Of a stretch of DNA of 58,014 bases, positions 30,456-43,608 are shown piece by piece. Made by a program: the position numbers and the translations under genes. How positions within the stretch are numbered: position 1 is the first letter of the stretch; each line of letters begins with the position of its first letter. This DNA comes from an uncultured Ectothiorhodospiraceae bacterium (lineage in GTDB: Bacteria > Pseudomonadota > Gammaproteobacteria > UBA9214): positions 1 through 58,014 of the forward strand of contig CAMYJZ010000003.1 in the NCBI GenBank assembly GCA_947258845.1, in the 5' to 3' direction. The notes beneath the pieces are model-generated. The model did no database searches. It was not told the DNA's origin and was given only the letters and a program-made list of their open reading frames with translations.

Positions 30456-31796
30456 ATGCCGTTTTCACCCGCCCACCTCCAGCAGCAACTGCTCGACTGT
30501 CCTGGTAGCGCGACATGCTGGGTTGCCTACAGTGGCGGTGTGGATTCCCATGTACTGCTGCACGCCCTGGTTTCAGTCAGGACGTCACTCGGCTGCCAAA
30601 TCGGCGCCGTGCATGTCAATCACGGTCTGCATGAGGATGCCGCTGAATGGGAAGGGCACTGCCGGGAGGTCTGCAAGGGCCTGGCGGTGCCGTTTGTCTC
30701 CCTGCGGGTCGATGCCCGCCATGCTGCCGGGGAAAGCCCCGAGGCAGCAGCGCGCGCAGCACGTTATGCCGCCCTGCAGGACTGGCTGGATCCGGGGGAC
30801 TGCCTGTTGACGGCGCAGCACCAGGATGACCAGGCCGAGACCCTGCTGCTGCAGTTATTGCGCGGTAGCGGGGTCAAGGGCCTGGCCGCGATGCCGACAG
30901 TGGCCGATTTCGGTGCCGGTCAGCTGCGGCGCCCCCTGCTGGACTGCGCGCGCCAGGCCCTGCTGGCCTATGCCCGGGAAAAAGACCTCGACTGGATCGA
31001 CGACCCGAGCAACCAGGACACCGGCCTGGATCGTAATTTCCTGCGTCATCACATTGTCCCGGAACTGCGTGAGCGCTGGCCGGCGCTGTCCGCCACCCTG
31101 GCGCGGAGTGCGCGGCATTGTGCGGAGGCAGCCAGGGCGCTGACGCAGCTGGCGGAGCAGGACCTTGCTGCCGTGGCCGGGGAGACACCGCGGGGGCTGC
31201 GGGTCTCCGGGCTGCAGCGGCTTTCCATGGAGCGTCGCCGCAATGCCCTGCGGCACTGGTGCATGGGCCAGTGCGGCTCAATCCCCTCGACTGCCGTTAT
31301 TGAACGGATGCTCACGGATGTGCTGGCGAGTCGTGTCGACGCCGAGCCCTGCGTCCGCTGGGGTGACCATGAATTGCGGCGTTACCGTGACCAGGTCTAT
31401 CTGCTCGGGCAACGGCCGGAAGCCCTGCCCGCCGGGGTGCTCGACTGGAAACTGACCCGGCCACTGGTATTGCCGGGGGACGGCGGCACCCTGAGTGTGA
31501 CCATGGAGCCCGGGGGCGGTATTCGTGCCGCGGCCGTTACCGGCAATCTGCTGCAAGTCGGCTTTCGCCACGGCGGCGAGCGCTGCCGCCCGGGCGGACG
31601 CCGGCACCACCATGCACTCAAGAAGCTGTTTCAGGAACACGGGGTGCCACCCTGGGAACGGCCGCGTATTCCGCTGATCTTTATTGACAATGAACTGGCC
31701 GCGGTCGCGGGGCTGTGGGTCTGTGAACCCTTCTGTGCCGGGTCGGGTGAGACGGGGCTGGCGATTCACTGGGACAGAACGCCTGCGCAAGCCTGA
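30456..31796 (+). CDS. tilS: tRNA(Ile)-lysidine synthase
   Basis: A 446-residue N-type ATP pyrophosphatase that converts C34 of the CAU-anticodon tRNA-Ile to lysidine. The PP-loop is AYSGGVDSHVLLHAL (residues 24-38); TAQHQDDQAETLLLQLLRGS is the second family motif. The C-terminal domain has GERCRPGGRRHHHALKKLFQ. It sits between accA and pyrG, as in many gammaproteobacteria. Confidence 0.96.
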   Translation: MPFSPAHLQQQLLDCPGSATCWVAYSGGVDSHVLLHALVSVRTSLGCQIGAVHVNHGLHEDAAEWEGHCREVCKGLAVPFVSLRVDARHAAGESPEAAARAARYAALQDWLDPGDCLLTAQHQDDQAETLLLQLLRGSGVKGLAAMPTVADFGAGQLRRPLLDCARQALLAYAREKDLDWIDDPSNQDTGLDRNFLRHHIVPELRERWPALSATLARSARHCAEAARALTQLAEQDLAAVAGETPRGLRVSGLQRLSMERRRNALRHWCMGQCGSIPSTAVIERMLTDVLASRVDAEPCVRWGDHELRRYRDQVYLLGQRPEALPAGVLDWKLTRPLVLPGDGGTLSVTMEPGGGIRAAAVTGNLLQVGFRHGGERCRPGGRRHHHALKKLFQEHGVPPWERPRIPLIFIDNELAAVAGLWVCEPFCAGSGETGLAIHWDRTPAQA

Positions 31797-31805
31797 AATA
31801 ATTGA

Positions 31806-33551
<1,746 letters not shown>

Positions 33552-33599
33552 GGCCCGGCCCGGCACCCCCGGAACGGATCAAACCTGGAATCAAGCCCA

Positions 33600-34439
33600 A
33601 TGGAACTCTGTGGATTCAATGCCGGTATTGACCAGCCGTTCTTTCTGATCGCCGGTCCCTGCGTTATCGAGAGCGAGGCGCTTGCCATCGACACCGCAGG
33701 ACAGCTGAAGGATATTACTGCGGCGCTCGGCGTGCCGTTCATCTACAAGTCCTCCTATGACAAGGCCAACCGCTCCTCCTACATGAGCTTCCGTGGTCCC
33801 GGCGTCGAGGAGGGCCTGCGGATCCTGCAGCAGGTCAGGGAGCAGGTCGGCGTGCCGGTGCTGACGGATGTGCATGAGGACTCGCCGCTCGACGAGGTCG
33901 CGGCGGTTGTCGACGTGCTGCAGACGCCGGCCTTTCTGTGCCGGCAGACGAATTTCATCCAGAATGTCGCGCGCCAGGGCAAGCCGGTGAATATCAAGAA
34001 GGGCCAGTTCCTGTCGCCCTGGGATATGAAGAACGTGGCCGACAAGGCGCTGGCGACCGGTAACAACCGGATCATGGTGTGCGAGCGCGGCGCATCCTTC
34101 GGTTACAACAACCTGGTCTCCGACATGCGTTCGCTTGCGGTCATGCGTAACTGCGGTGTGCCGGTGGTCTTCGACGCGACTCACTCGGTCCAGTTGCCGG
34201 GGGGGCAGGGCGATCGCTCCGGCGGTCAGCGCGAGTTCGTGCCGGTGCTGGCGCGGGCGGCCGTTGCCAGCGGGGTAGCCGGCCTGTTCATGGAGACCCA
34301 CCCCGATCCGGACCAGGCCCTGAGTGACGGACCCAATGCCTGGCCCCTGCAGCGCATGCGCGAATTGCTGGAGACCCTGCAGGCCATCGACGCGGCGGTC
34401 AAGGCGCGACCCTTCCCGGAGACCGATTTGATGGCGTAG
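33600..34439 (+). CDS. kdsA: 3-deoxy-8-phosphooctulonate synthase
   Basis: A 279-residue TIM-barrel enzyme that condenses arabinose 5-phosphate and PEP to KDO-8-phosphate for the LPS inner core. It has [19 protein letters not shown], the substrate loop [20 protein letters not shown], and [34 protein letters not shown] is near the end. It lies between pyrG and eno, as in Pseudomonas, and complements the lpx genes upstream. Confidence 0.97.
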   Translation: MELCGFNAGIDQPFFLIAGPCVIESEALAIDTAGQLKDITAALGVPFIYKSSYDKANRSSYMSFRGPGVEEGLRILQQVREQVGVPVLTDVHEDSPLDEVAAVVDVLQTPAFLCRQTNFIQNVARQGKPVNIKKGQFLSPWDMKNVADKALATGNNRIMVCERGASFGYNNLVSDMRSLAVMRNCGVPVVFDATHSVQLPGGQGDRSGGQREFVPVLARAAVASGVAGLFMETHPDPDQALSDGPNAWPLQRMRELLETLQAIDAAVKARPFPETDLMA

Positions 34440-34521
34440 CCGGGCAGCGTTCGCAACGGCCCGGTCGAGGCTGATAAGTATTCGAGATAAAAACCTTAAT
34501 TTATTGAATAATGGAGTTTAA

Positions 34522-35811
<1,290 letters not shown>

Positions 35812-35864
35812 TGATGTCATGGACGGACGCTTTGGGTTGAGACCTGCCTGTACCCGGCCCTGCC

Positions 35865-36134
35865 ATGAAGAACCTGATTATTGTCCTGCTGATATTGCTG
35901 GGTTTCCTGCTATACCGTCTGTGGCTGGGTGAGGGTGGCCTGCTGGATGTCTGGGAAATGCACCGGGAGGTCGAGGAGCAGCGCCAGGAGAACGTCCGTC
36001 TGCGCGAACGCAACGCGGCGCTGAATGCCGAGGTGCTCGATCTGAAGCAGGGTCTCCAGGCCATCGAAGAGCGTGCCCGGGAGGACCTGGGTATGGTCAA
36101 GGAAGGCGAGACCTTCTACCAGGTCGTCGAATGA
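35865..36134 (+). CDS. ftsB: Cell division protein FtsB
   Basis: An 89-residue single-pass inner-membrane protein of the FtsQLB divisome complex. It has a short cytoplasmic start, one helix (NLIIVLLILLGFLLYRLW) and then a coiled coil from about residue 30 (EMHREVEEQRQENVRLRERN). The C-terminal ERAREDLGMVKEGETFYQ is family-typical. It lies between eno and ispD, as in E. coli. Confidence 0.94.
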   Translation: MKNLIIVLLILLGFLLYRLWLGEGGLLDVWEMHREVEEQRQENVRLRERNAALNAEVLDLKQGLQAIEERAREDLGMVKEGETFYQVVE

Positions 36135-36164
36135 GCCTGGCCACACACACCCGGGTCACCGGCG

Positions 36165-36896
36165 GTGCCTGACAAGCGGCTTGCTGACCTGGCCAGCCCG
36201 CGCTACTGGGGCGTGGTACCGGCTGCCGGCAGCGGCAGCCGTATGGGCAGCGACATCCCCAAGCAGTACCTGCCCCTGGCCGGGCGCAGCGTCATCGAAC
36301 ACACCCTGGATACCCTGTTCGCCTGTACCCGCCTGGCCGGGGTGGTGCTGGCGGTGTCGGCGGATGACAGCCGCTGGGCGGAAATCCGTCCCCGTTATGC
36401 CGACAGCATGCTGCAGTGCGTAACCGGTGGGGCTGAACGCGGCCACTCTGTGCTTATGGCGCTACGTCACCTGGCAGGCCACGCCGATCCCGCTGACTGG
36501 GTGCTGGTGCACGATGCCGCGCGCCCCTGTGTGCGTCTTGCCGATATAGAGACGCTGATCGCGGCCCTGCAGAAAGAGGCCGACGGTGGCTTGCTGGGGG
36601 TGCCGGTCTCCGACACAATGAAGCGGGTGGACCGTGACGGCCGGATCAGCGCCACCGTCGAGCGCGAGGCGCTGTGGCACGCGCAGACACCGCAGATGTT
36701 TCGCCTTGGCCCGTTGCTGGCGGCTTTGGAGCAGGCACTGGAAGAGGGCGTCGCGGTCACCGACGAGGCCTCGGCCATGGAACGCGCGGGTTACCGGCCG
36801 CGCATGATCGAGGGACACGCCGATAATATCAAGATCACCGTACCGGCCCACCTGGCGCTGGCCGAGTTCTACCTGCAGGAGCGCAGTCGCACATGA
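36165..36896 (+). CDS. ispD: 2-C-methyl-D-erythritol 4-phosphate cytidylyltransferase
   Basis: A 243-residue MEP-pathway enzyme that makes CDP-methylerythritol. The nucleotide-binding start [20 protein letters not shown] contains the catalytic Arg and Lys; [12 protein letters not shown] and [12 protein letters not shown] follow. The start is taken as GTG at 36165; the Shine-Dalgarno match is weak. Overlaps ispF by four bases. Confidence 0.95.
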   Translation: MPDKRLADLASPRYWGVVPAAGSGSRMGSDIPKQYLPLAGRSVIEHTLDTLFACTRLAGVVLAVSADDSRWAEIRPRYADSMLQCVTGGAERGHSVLMALRHLAGHADPADWVLVHDAARPCVRLADIETLIAALQKEADGGLLGVPVSDTMKRVDRDGRISATVEREALWHAQTPQMFRLGPLLAALEQALEEGVAVTDEASAMERAGYRPRMIEGHADNIKITVPAHLALAEFYLQERSRT

Positions 36897-37363
36897 GGAT
36901 CGGACAGGGCATCGATGCACACGCATTCCGGCCGGGTGGCAGGCTGGTGCTGGGCGGTGTGCAGATACCGCACGAGCTGGGCCTGGAGGCGCATTCGGAC
37001 GGTGATGTGGTCCTGCATGCCTTGTGTGACGCCCTGCTGGGTGCCGCGGCTCTCGGTGATATCGGGCGCCACTTCCCGCCGGACGATCCGGCCTACGCGG
37101 GCATCGACAGCCGGATACTGCTGCGCAAGGTGGTCGAACTGGTCGGTCGGGAGAGTCTGCAGATCGGTAATGCCGATATCACCGTGGTGGCACAGGCGCC
37201 GCGGCTCGCTCCCTACATCGATGCGATGCGCGCGCACATCGCCGATGACCTGCAGCTGGATAGTTCACGCATCAATATCAAGGCGACCACCACCGAGCAC
37301 ATGGGCTTTACCGGACGCGGCGAGGGCATTGCCGCCTTTGCGGTCATACTGCTCGAAGGGTGA
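36893..37363 (+). CDS. ispF: 2-C-methyl-D-erythritol 2,4-cyclodiphosphate synthase
   Basis: A 156-residue trimeric zinc enzyme of the MEP pathway. Metal ligands are in GQGIDAHAF (Asp8, His10) and [37 protein letters not shown] is the conserved C-terminal part. The gene starts within the ispD stop (ATGA) and its TGA overlaps the truD start (GTGA), so three genes are coupled. Confidence 0.97.
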   Translation: MRIGQGIDAHAFRPGGRLVLGGVQIPHELGLEAHSDGDVVLHALCDALLGAAALGDIGRHFPPDDPAYAGIDSRILLRKVVELVGRESLQIGNADITVVAQAPRLAPYIDAMRAHIADDLQLDSSRINIKATTTEHMGFTGRGEGIAAFAVILLEG

Positions 37364-38424
37364 GTTCAGTCGCTGCACAGTCCCCGGACCGTTCCCTGGA
37401 GACGGCCATTCTCGCCCTGCCCACCGCCTGGGGAGAGCCTCCCGCCAGCGGTCGCCGGCGCGTCAGCCCGGAGGATTTCCAGGTCACGGAGATACCGCTG
37501 CTGGAGCCCGCCGGCGAGGGCGAGCATGTATGGCTGTATATTCGCAAGCGCGAGGAAAATACCGACCAGGTCGCCCGGCAGCTGGCGCGCTGTGCCGGTG
37601 TGCGTGCCCGCGATGTCAGCTATGCCGGTCTCAAGGACCGTAATGCCGTAACCGGGCAATGGTTCTCGGTGCACCTGCCCGGCAGGCAGGAACCGGACTG
37701 GGGTATGCTGGAAACCGATCGGGTCACCCTGCTGCGGCATGCGCGTCACAATCGCAAGCTGCGCCGCGGTGCACTCCGGGGCAATGCCTTCCGCATCGTG
37801 CTGAGGGATGTCAGCGGTGACACCTGCGAGCTGCAGCGCCGGCTGGAAACCGTGGCCCGTTGCGGAGTGCCGAACTATTTCGGGGAGCAGCGATTCGGAC
37901 GTGCCGGCAGCAACCTGCGCACGGCCGACCGGTTGTTCGGGCAGCCGGCCCTGCGCCTGTCCCGGCATCAGCGCGGGCTGGTGCTGTCCGCGGCCCGCGC
38001 CTACCTCTTCAACCAGGTGTTGGCTCACCGGGTCCGTGATAGCAGCTGGAACCGGGTGATGCCCGGCGATGCCCTGCAACTGGCTGGCAGTCACAGCTTC
38101 TTTATTGCCACCGCCAACGATGCGGAGCTGCAGGCGCGTGCCGCGGCAATGGACCTGCACCCGACGGGCCCCCTGTGGGGCAGGGGTGACAGCCCGGTGA
38201 GTGATGCGTGCAGGCAGCTGGAGGTGCAGTGCCTGGCATCCTGCGGGTCATGGCAGCAGGGCCTGGCCGCGGCGGGTCTCAGGCAGGAACGCCGCGCCCT
38301 GCGTCTTGTGGTCGGGGACCTGCAGTGGTCGGGGCCGACACCGGACAGCCTGCTGCTGGAATTCAGCTTGCCGGCGGGCTGTTATGCAACCAGCGTGTTG
38401 CGCGAGCTGGTTGCAGGGGAATGA
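37360..38424 (+). CDS. truD: tRNA pseudouridine(13) synthase
   Basis: A 354-residue enzyme that makes pseudouridine 13 in tRNA-Glu. The catalytic Asp is in [33 protein letters not shown] is the second family motif, and the insertion (TRUD) domain lies in the middle. GTG start inside the ispF stop. It ends 9 bases before the convergent Smr gene. Confidence 0.96.
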   Translation: MSSVAAQSPDRSLETAILALPTAWGEPPASGRRRVSPEDFQVTEIPLLEPAGEGEHVWLYIRKREENTDQVARQLARCAGVRARDVSYAGLKDRNAVTGQWFSVHLPGRQEPDWGMLETDRVTLLRHARHNRKLRRGALRGNAFRIVLRDVSGDTCELQRRLETVARCGVPNYFGEQRFGRAGSNLRTADRLFGQPALRLSRHQRGLVLSAARAYLFNQVLAHRVRDSSWNRVMPGDALQLAGSHSFFIATANDAELQARAAAMDLHPTGPLWGRGDSPVSDACRQLEVQCLASCGSWQQGLAAAGLRQERRALRLVVGDLQWSGPTPDSLLLEFSLPAGCYATSVLRELVAGE

Positions 38425-38433
38425 GCACGCAGG

Positions 38434-38979
38434 TCAGCGGCGGCTGCGCAGCAGGACATGCACTGCGCCGGTGCCGCCATGCTCCGGTCGGGTTGAACTG
38501 AAGGCCAGTACGTCCGGATGCTGGCGCAGCCAGCTGTTCAGGCTGTTCTTGAGCACCGGGGCCTGTTCCCGGGAACCGTAGCCCTTGCCGTGGATGATGC
38601 GCACACAGCGGATGTTATGGTCACGCGAGCGGGAGATAAAACGAATGATCTCCTGTTGCGCAATCGCGAGCGTCATGCCGTGCATGTCGAGTTCGGCCCC
38701 TACCGGGAGCTGGCCGCGACGCAGGCGCTGCAACAGGCGCAGCTGCAGACCGGGGCGCGCAAAGTAGAGCGTATCGGAGGCACTGACCGGTTCGCCCCGG
38801 GACCCGTCGGAAAACCCCGGGTCGCCGAGCTGCCCGCTGTCGTTCCGGTCCGTGCGTGGCCGTGGCGCGGGCGGCCGCCTGTGCGGTGCTGCGGTGTCAC
38901 TGCCCAGCTTTCTGACCGGGCCGATACTGCGGCGGAACAGGTCGATGTCTTCCCTGGAAGGCTTCTTGGTTGTGGACAT
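38434..38979 (-). CDS. Smr-domain protein (endonuclease-like, SmrA/YdaL type)
   Basis: A 181-residue protein with a basic, Pro/Arg-rich N-terminal half and a C-terminal Smr domain of about 80 residues. The two domain motifs are present: LDMHGMTLAIAQ (Asp98-x-His100) and IIHGKGYGS (His130). Small Smr proteins in enterobacteria have nicking endonuclease activity in vitro, and related domains cut mRNA at stalled or collided ribosomes. The target here is unknown. Confidence 0.88.
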   Translation of the reverse strand: MSTTKKPSREDIDLFRRSIGPVRKLGSDTAAPHRRPPAPRPRTDRNDSGQLGDPGFSDGSRGEPVSASDTLYFARPGLQLRLLQRLRRGQLPVGAELDMHGMTLAIAQQEIIRFISRSRDHNIRCVRIIHGKGYGSREQAPVLKNSLNSWLRQHPDVLAFSSTRPEHGGTGAVHVLLRSRR

Positions 38980-39059
38980 GCTGGATGCGGGTTCAGGTTT
39001 TCAACTGTTGAACGGAACGTTCCGACACCGTAGCAGATCCCTGCCGGCATGCAAGCCGC

Positions 39060-39065
39060 TATAAT
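39060..39065 (+). promoter_or_regulatory. Probable -10 element upstream of surE
   Basis: A perfect TATAAT lies 70 bases before the surE start in the gap after the divergent Smr gene. No good -35 hexamer is found at 16-18 bases, so strength is uncertain. Confidence 0.35.
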
Positions 39066-39134
39066 CGCCGCTTTGTGTTCCACGCCGGCTTTATATTACG
39101 ATGCAGTCAGTCCACGCGAGGCGGTTTTTCAGCA

Positions 39135-39881
39135 ATGCATATCCTTATCAGCAACGATGACGGCTACCAGTCGGCCGGTATCCGTATCCTGGCCGACACC
39201 CTGAGCGAGATCGCCACCATCACCGTGGTGGCCCCTGACCGTGACCGGAGTGGCGCCAGCAATTCACTGACGCTGGACAGCCCGATACGTGCACGCCAGG
39301 CAGAAAACGGTTACACCTATGTGGACGGCACGCCGACCGATTGCGTGCACCTGGCCATTACCGGCTTGCTGGACGAGGAGCCGGACATGGTAGTTGCGGG
39401 TATCAATGCGGGTGCCAACCTGGGTGACGACGTGCTTTATTCGGGTACAGTCGCCGCCGCCATGGAAGGGCGGTTCCTCGGCCTCCCGGCCATCGCCGTC
39501 TCGCTGGTCTCGGAACGCCCCACGCATTTCGAAACCGCTGCCCGCGTTACCCTGGACCTGGTGCGGCGTCTGCTGTCCAACACCTTGCCAGCTGATACAA
39601 TTCTCAACTTGAACGTGCCGGACCTGCCGCTGGAGGAACTCGCCGGTATGCAGGCGACCCGGCTCGGGCACCGGCACAAGTCCGAGGCGGTGGTGCGGAT
39701 GCAAGACCCCCGGGGTCGTCCCGTCTACTGGGTGGGGCCCGCCGGTTCCGAACAGGATGCCGGTCCGGGCACGGACTTTCATGCGGTTCGGACCGGTCAT
39801 GTCTCGGTGACACCGCTGGATGTCGACCTGACACGCTACAAGGCACTGGAAGAGGTGAGTAGCTGGCTTGCAGACGGTTAG
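39135..39881 (+). CDS. surE: 5'/3'-nucleotidase SurE
   Basis: A 248-residue stationary-phase phosphatase acting on nucleoside monophosphates. The metal site is [16 protein letters not shown] (Asp8, Asp9), with [35 protein letters not shown] and a downstream His/Tyr region. The start at 39135 matches the family N-terminus; the frame is open 20 codons further upstream. It leads the surE-pcm-yqaA-nlpD-rpoS group. Confidence 0.96.
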   Translation: MHILISNDDGYQSAGIRILADTLSEIATITVVAPDRDRSGASNSLTLDSPIRARQAENGYTYVDGTPTDCVHLAITGLLDEEPDMVVAGINAGANLGDDVLYSGTVAAAMEGRFLGLPAIAVSLVSERPTHFETAARVTLDLVRRLLSNTLPADTILNLNVPDLPLEELAGMQATRLGHRHKSEAVVRMQDPRGRPVYWVGPAGSEQDAGPGTDFHAVRTGHVSVTPLDVDLTRYKALEEVSSWLADG

Positions 39882-40000
39882 ACACAATCACCTTGCCGGT
39901 ATCAGGCAGTTATTCAAGCGGGAAGTAGGTTTTCCTGTAGTCTGGACACCCGCATAATGAAGAGCGCCCTGAATTGAATTCGATAAAACAAGGCATCGGG

Positions 40001-40630
40001 ATGACGTCCCAGCGAACACGTGATCGGCTGGTGACGCGCCTGCACGATGAGGGTATTCGCAACCAGGATGTCCTCGATGCGATAAGAAACACTCCCCGGC
40101 ATCTGTTTGTGGACGAGGCACTGGCCAGCCGGGCCTACGAGGACACGGCCCTTCCGATCGGCTACAACCAGACCATTTCCCAGCCCTACATCGTGGCCGC
40201 CATGACGGAACTGCTGATCGCGGATTCTCCCGGCAAGGTCCTGGAGGTCGGTACCGGTTCCGGCTACCAGGCCGCGGTCCTGTCAGGCCTGGTGGACAAG
40301 ATCTACACCGTTGAACGGATCGAGCCCCTGCTGACCCTGGCGCGCCAGCGGTTCCGGCAGCTCGGCCTGAGGAATATCCGCGCGGCCCACAGCGATGGCA
40401 CGGTCGGGTGGCCGGACTTTGCACCCTATGATGCCATTATCGTGACCGCCGGATCCGAGAACATTCCCGATGCCTTGTTGCACCAACTGGCCCCGAACGG
40501 GCGCCTGATCATCCCGCTTGGCCGGCGTGACCGGCAACGGCTGACCATGATCACCTCAAGGGATGATGTGTTCGAGCAGGAGGAGCTGGACCCGGTAACC
40601 TTCGTGCCCTTGTTGAAGGGCCAGGCCTGA
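40001..40630 (+). CDS. pcm: Protein-L-isoaspartate O-methyltransferase
   Basis: A 209-residue SAM-dependent repair enzyme for isoaspartyl damage. It has [19 protein letters not shown], the SAM motif [15 protein letters not shown], and [15 protein letters not shown]. The ATG at 40001 ([14 protein letters not shown]) lines up with E. coli Pcm; an in-frame TTG at 39974 is the alternative. Its stop overlaps the yqaA-type start (TGATG). Confidence 0.95.
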   Translation: MTSQRTRDRLVTRLHDEGIRNQDVLDAIRNTPRHLFVDEALASRAYEDTALPIGYNQTISQPYIVAAMTELLIADSPGKVLEVGTGSGYQAAVLSGLVDKIYTVERIEPLLTLARQRFRQLGLRNIRAAHSDGTVGWPDFAPYDAIIVTAGSENIPDALLHQLAPNGRLIIPLGRRDRQRLTMITSRDDVFEQEELDPVTFVPLLKGQA

Positions 40631-41208
40631 TGCCGCTTTTCGTATCGCTTTACGATCGCTGCATGGCCCTGGCGCGGCATAGGTATGCCGCTCGCTACCT
40701 TGCCGGCCTGAGCTTCGCGGAATCGTCCTTCTTCCCGGTTCCGCCGGATATCATGCTGGCGCCCATGAGCATGGCCCGGCCGGATCGCGCCATGGTCTAC
40801 GCACTCCTGACCACGCTGGCCTCGGTGCTGGGCGGCCTGTTCGGATACCTGCTGGGTTATTTTGCCTTCGACCTCATCGAACCCTGGGTGCGCAAGGCAG
40901 CTTACTGGGACGACTATATGCATGTCCGCAGCTGGTTCGACACCTGGGGCTTCTGGGCCATTCTCGTCGCGGGCTTCTCGCCAATACCCTACAAGGTCTT
41001 CACCATCGCGGCAGGTACGCTTTTCATGAATATACCGCTGTTCGTCGCGGGGTCGGTGATCGGCCGGGGCGGGCGTTTCTTTCTGGTTGCAGGCTTGCTT
41101 GCCTGGGGCGGGCCAAGGATGGAGCAGGCGCTGCGTACCTATGTTGAACGCATCGGCTGGTTTCTGGTCATAGCAGCTGTGATTGCCTACCTGTATCTTC
41201 GTGGCTGA
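40630..41208 (+). CDS. YqaA-family inner-membrane protein (VTT/DedA-like)
   Basis: A 192-residue membrane protein with four to five hydrophobic segments. The motif FAESSFFPVPPDIMLAPMSM near the N-terminus and AGFSPIPYKVFTIAAG in the middle are hallmarks of the YqaA branch of SNARE-associated/VTT proteins. DedA relatives support undecaprenyl-phosphate and lipid recycling and membrane homeostasis; the exact role of YqaA is unknown. It is coupled to pcm and, by one base, to nlpD, and often occupies this place in gammaproteobacteria. Confidence 0.9.
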   Translation: MPLFVSLYDRCMALARHRYAARYLAGLSFAESSFFPVPPDIMLAPMSMARPDRAMVYALLTTLASVLGGLFGYLLGYFAFDLIEPWVRKAAYWDDYMHVRSWFDTWGFWAILVAGFSPIPYKVFTIAAGTLFMNIPLFVAGSVIGRGGRFFLVAGLLAWGGPRMEQALRTYVERIGWFLVIAAVIAYLYLRG

Positions 41209-42011
41209 TGTCTGTGGTGCAGCGTTTGTTCTCTTTTGGTCTGCTGTGCTTGTCGATCGCGGCTTGCAGTTCGCAGCCCATCAACGCGCCGGTTGGAACA
41301 CGCGGGACACAGGGAACTGAAAAACCGGCCCCGGTAACAAGGCAGCCTGCCAGATCGGCACGGGGCCATTACACTGTACGGCGCGGCGACACCCTGTACT
41401 CAATCGCCTGGCAACACGGGCTGAGTTACCGCGAACTTGCCTCGCTGAACGGTATTGCTTACCCCTATACCATCTTTGCCGGTCAGCAGCTGCGCGTGCG
41501 TCCGGGCCCCCTGGTGGTGCCGCCATCCAAACCTGCGGTAGCAAAACCCGGGCCGGTTGCAAGGCCCTCGCCGACACCGGTGCCGACGCCGCAGCCGGCA
41601 CCGCCTGCACAAGCCACAGAACAGCCGTTGCCAGCGGTTGTCAGCAACTGGATCTGGCCGGCACAGGGCAAGGTGTTGCGCGGGTTTCAGCCGGACTCCC
41701 CCGGCAAAAAGGGCGTCGATATCGGTGGTCGGCACGGGCAGTCGGTCATGGCCGCGGCAGACGGCAAGGTAGTCTATAGCGGGAGTGGACTTGTCGGGTA
41801 TGGTCGCCTTATCATCATCAAGCACAGTGACAGTTTGCTGAGTGCCTACGGTCATAACAGCAAATTACTCGTCAAGGAAGGTGAACGGGTCAAGGCGGGA
41901 CAGCTTATTGCCAGGATGGGCAGTAGCGGAACCGTTGGTACCCGCCTGTACTTCGAGATACGCAAGGATGGCAAGCCGGTTAATCCCTTGCGCTTTCTCC
42001 CGAAGGGCTGA
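41208..42011 (+). CDS. nlpD: LysM/M23 lipoprotein NlpD, likely amidase activator
   Basis: A 267-residue lipoprotein (LLCLSIAAC, Cys20). One LysM domain (GHYTVRRGDTLYSIAWQHGL, about residues 50-95) binds peptidoglycan. A Pro/Ala-rich linker follows, then an M23 LytM domain. Zinc ligands of active M23 enzymes are missing: GKKGVDIGG lacks the first His, and LYFEIRKDG has Tyr where the HxH motif has His. E. coli NlpD is degenerate in the same way and activates the amidase AmiC at the septum, so the same role is likely. It precedes rpoS, whose main promoter lies inside nlpD in E. coli. Confidence 0.93.
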   Translation: MSVVQRLFSFGLLCLSIAACSSQPINAPVGTRGTQGTEKPAPVTRQPARSARGHYTVRRGDTLYSIAWQHGLSYRELASLNGIAYPYTIFAGQQLRVRPGPLVVPPSKPAVAKPGPVARPSPTPVPTPQPAPPAQATEQPLPAVVSNWIWPAQGKVLRGFQPDSPGKKGVDIGGRHGQSVMAAADGKVVYSGSGLVGYGRLIIIKHSDSLLSAYGHNSKLLVKEGERVKAGQLIARMGSSGTVGTRLYFEIRKDGKPVNPLRFLPKG

Positions 42012-42089
42012 CAGACATCCCCTTGTCTGGTGCGTGTGTCATGGCCGGTTCAACCGGGCACCGGGTCAGATACACCGGCGGAGTGGGTA

Positions 42090-43046
42090 GTGGCTAAACG
42101 ACGCAAGGATTCTGGCGGAAAGGACCAGCCTTCTACCCGGGGAGGTGAGTCCGCGGGTGCCGATGCCAGTCCAGACAAGAAGCCCGGCCACGGCAAGGGC
42201 TTCCCGTCACCCGCAGATCACGACCCGACGCGACTCTATCTCAGCGAGATCGGCGCCTCTCCGCTGTTGACGGCGGAAGAAGAGGTGTTCTACTCGCGCA
42301 AGGCCCAGCGGGGCGATGAAAGCGCGCGTCAGCGCATGATCGAGAGTAACCTGAGGCTGGTCGTCAAGATCGCCCGGCGTTACATGAACCGCGGCCTGGC
42401 CTTCCTCGATCTCATCGAGGAAGGCAACCTGGGGCTAATACGGGCGGTGGAGAAATTCGACCCCGAGAGGGGATTTCGTTTTTCGACCTATGCGACCTGG
42501 TGGATCCGGCAGACCATAGAGCGTGCCATCATGAACCAGACGCGCACCATTCGTCTGCCCATCCATGTGGTCAAGGAGATCAATGTCTACCTGAGGGTGG
42601 CGCGCAAGCTGACGCAGGAGCTTGACCACGAACCGAGTGCAGATGAGATTGCCAGCCTGCTGGACAAGCCGCTCGAGGAGGTGCAGCGCATGCTGGGGCT
42701 GAACGAACGTACGGCATCGACCGACACCAGTATCATGAATGAGCCCGGCAAAACCCTGCTGGACACCCTGGTTGACGACAGCTCGCCGGATCCGACCGAG
42801 GCCCTGCAGGAAGATGATATACACGAAAACCTGGAGGAATGGCTGGGGCAGTTGAATGACAAGCAGCGCGAGGTGGTGGAACGCCGCTTCGGCCTGCACG
42901 GTTATTCGGTTTCCACCCTGGAGGAGGTCGGGCGCGAAATCGGGGTTACCCGTGAGCGGGTTCGCCAGATCCAGATGGATGCCCTGAAACGGCTGAAAAG
43001 GATACTCGAGAGCGAGGGTTTCTCGGTCGATGCCCTGCTGAAATAG
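42090..43046 (+). CDS. rpoS: RNA polymerase sigma factor RpoS
   Basis: A 318-residue stationary-phase and general-stress sigma-70-family factor. Region 1.2 is [20 protein letters not shown]; region 2 has [20 protein letters not shown] and [18 protein letters not shown]; region 3 has [20 protein letters not shown]; region 4 has [20 protein letters not shown]. The GTG at 42090 ([10 protein letters not shown]) follows GGAGTGGG and is preferred; the frame is open 20 codons upstream. The nlpD-rpoS linkage identifies it as RpoS rather than RpoD or RpoH. Confidence 0.96.
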   Translation: MAKRRKDSGGKDQPSTRGGESAGADASPDKKPGHGKGFPSPADHDPTRLYLSEIGASPLLTAEEEVFYSRKAQRGDESARQRMIESNLRLVVKIARRYMNRGLAFLDLIEEGNLGLIRAVEKFDPERGFRFSTYATWWIRQTIERAIMNQTRTIRLPIHVVKEINVYLRVARKLTQELDHEPSADEIASLLDKPLEEVQRMLGLNERTASTDTSIMNEPGKTLLDTLVDDSSPDPTEALQEDDIHENLEEWLGQLNDKQREVVERRFGLHGYSVSTLEEVGREIGVTRERVRQIQMDALKRLKRILESEGFSVDALLK

Positions 43047-43058
43047 CCGGCCAGCGGT

Positions 43059-43427
43059 CTACGCCATCAACAGGGCTGCCACGACCCGGCGTTCTTCCGA
43101 CATCAGGATGTTGAAGGTGCGGCATGCCGCTGCCGTGTCCATGGCCTCCACCCCGATGCCCTGTGTCAGGAACCCGGCCGTGTAGTCAGGGGGCGGGAAG
43201 CGTGCTGTGGTGCCGGTGCCGAGGACGATGATCTCGGGCTCGAGGCCGGCCAGCCGGGTCATATGGTGTTCCTCGAGGCCGGCAAAGCTGTCCGGCAACC
43301 AGTCGAGAATGATCCTGTCCGGTGTCACAATCACGCTGGAGACGATGACCTGTTCGTTGACCGTGATCTGGCCACGGGCATAGGCAGTGATGCTGTTGCC
43401 TGCGAAGCTGTCCTGGGCGAAACGCAT
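43059..43427 (-). CDS. Mth938-like domain protein (DUF498 family)
   Basis: A 122-residue protein. SITAYARGQITVNEQVIVSS and the central PEIIVLGTGTTARFPP are typical of the Mth938/NDUFAF3 family, whose members are small and of unknown enzymatic function; a eukaryotic relative helps assemble respiratory complex I. The ATG at 43427 gives the normal family length; the frame stays open further upstream but has no family resemblance. It converges on rpoS and diverges from alaC. Confidence 0.85.
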   Translation of the reverse strand: MRFAQDSFAGNSITAYARGQITVNEQVIVSSVIVTPDRIILDWLPDSFAGLEEHHMTRLAGLEPEIIVLGTGTTARFPPPDYTAGFLTQGIGVEAMDTAAACRTFNILMSEERRVVAALLMA

Positions 43428-43608
43428 GCCTGTTACGATACTGGGCCCGCTGTTAGTGAACAAGCCGTTTTGATGGCCGCCATAATGCGGGATGCAGGCG
43501 CTGCCGGGCGTGCAGACCCCTTGTTTCCCATGACGCTTTTCAGTAACGTTAGCGCTCTCGGCGTGTTGCCGGAACAGCTTCAAAATCAAAAGACTACAGG
43601 TTGCCCCC

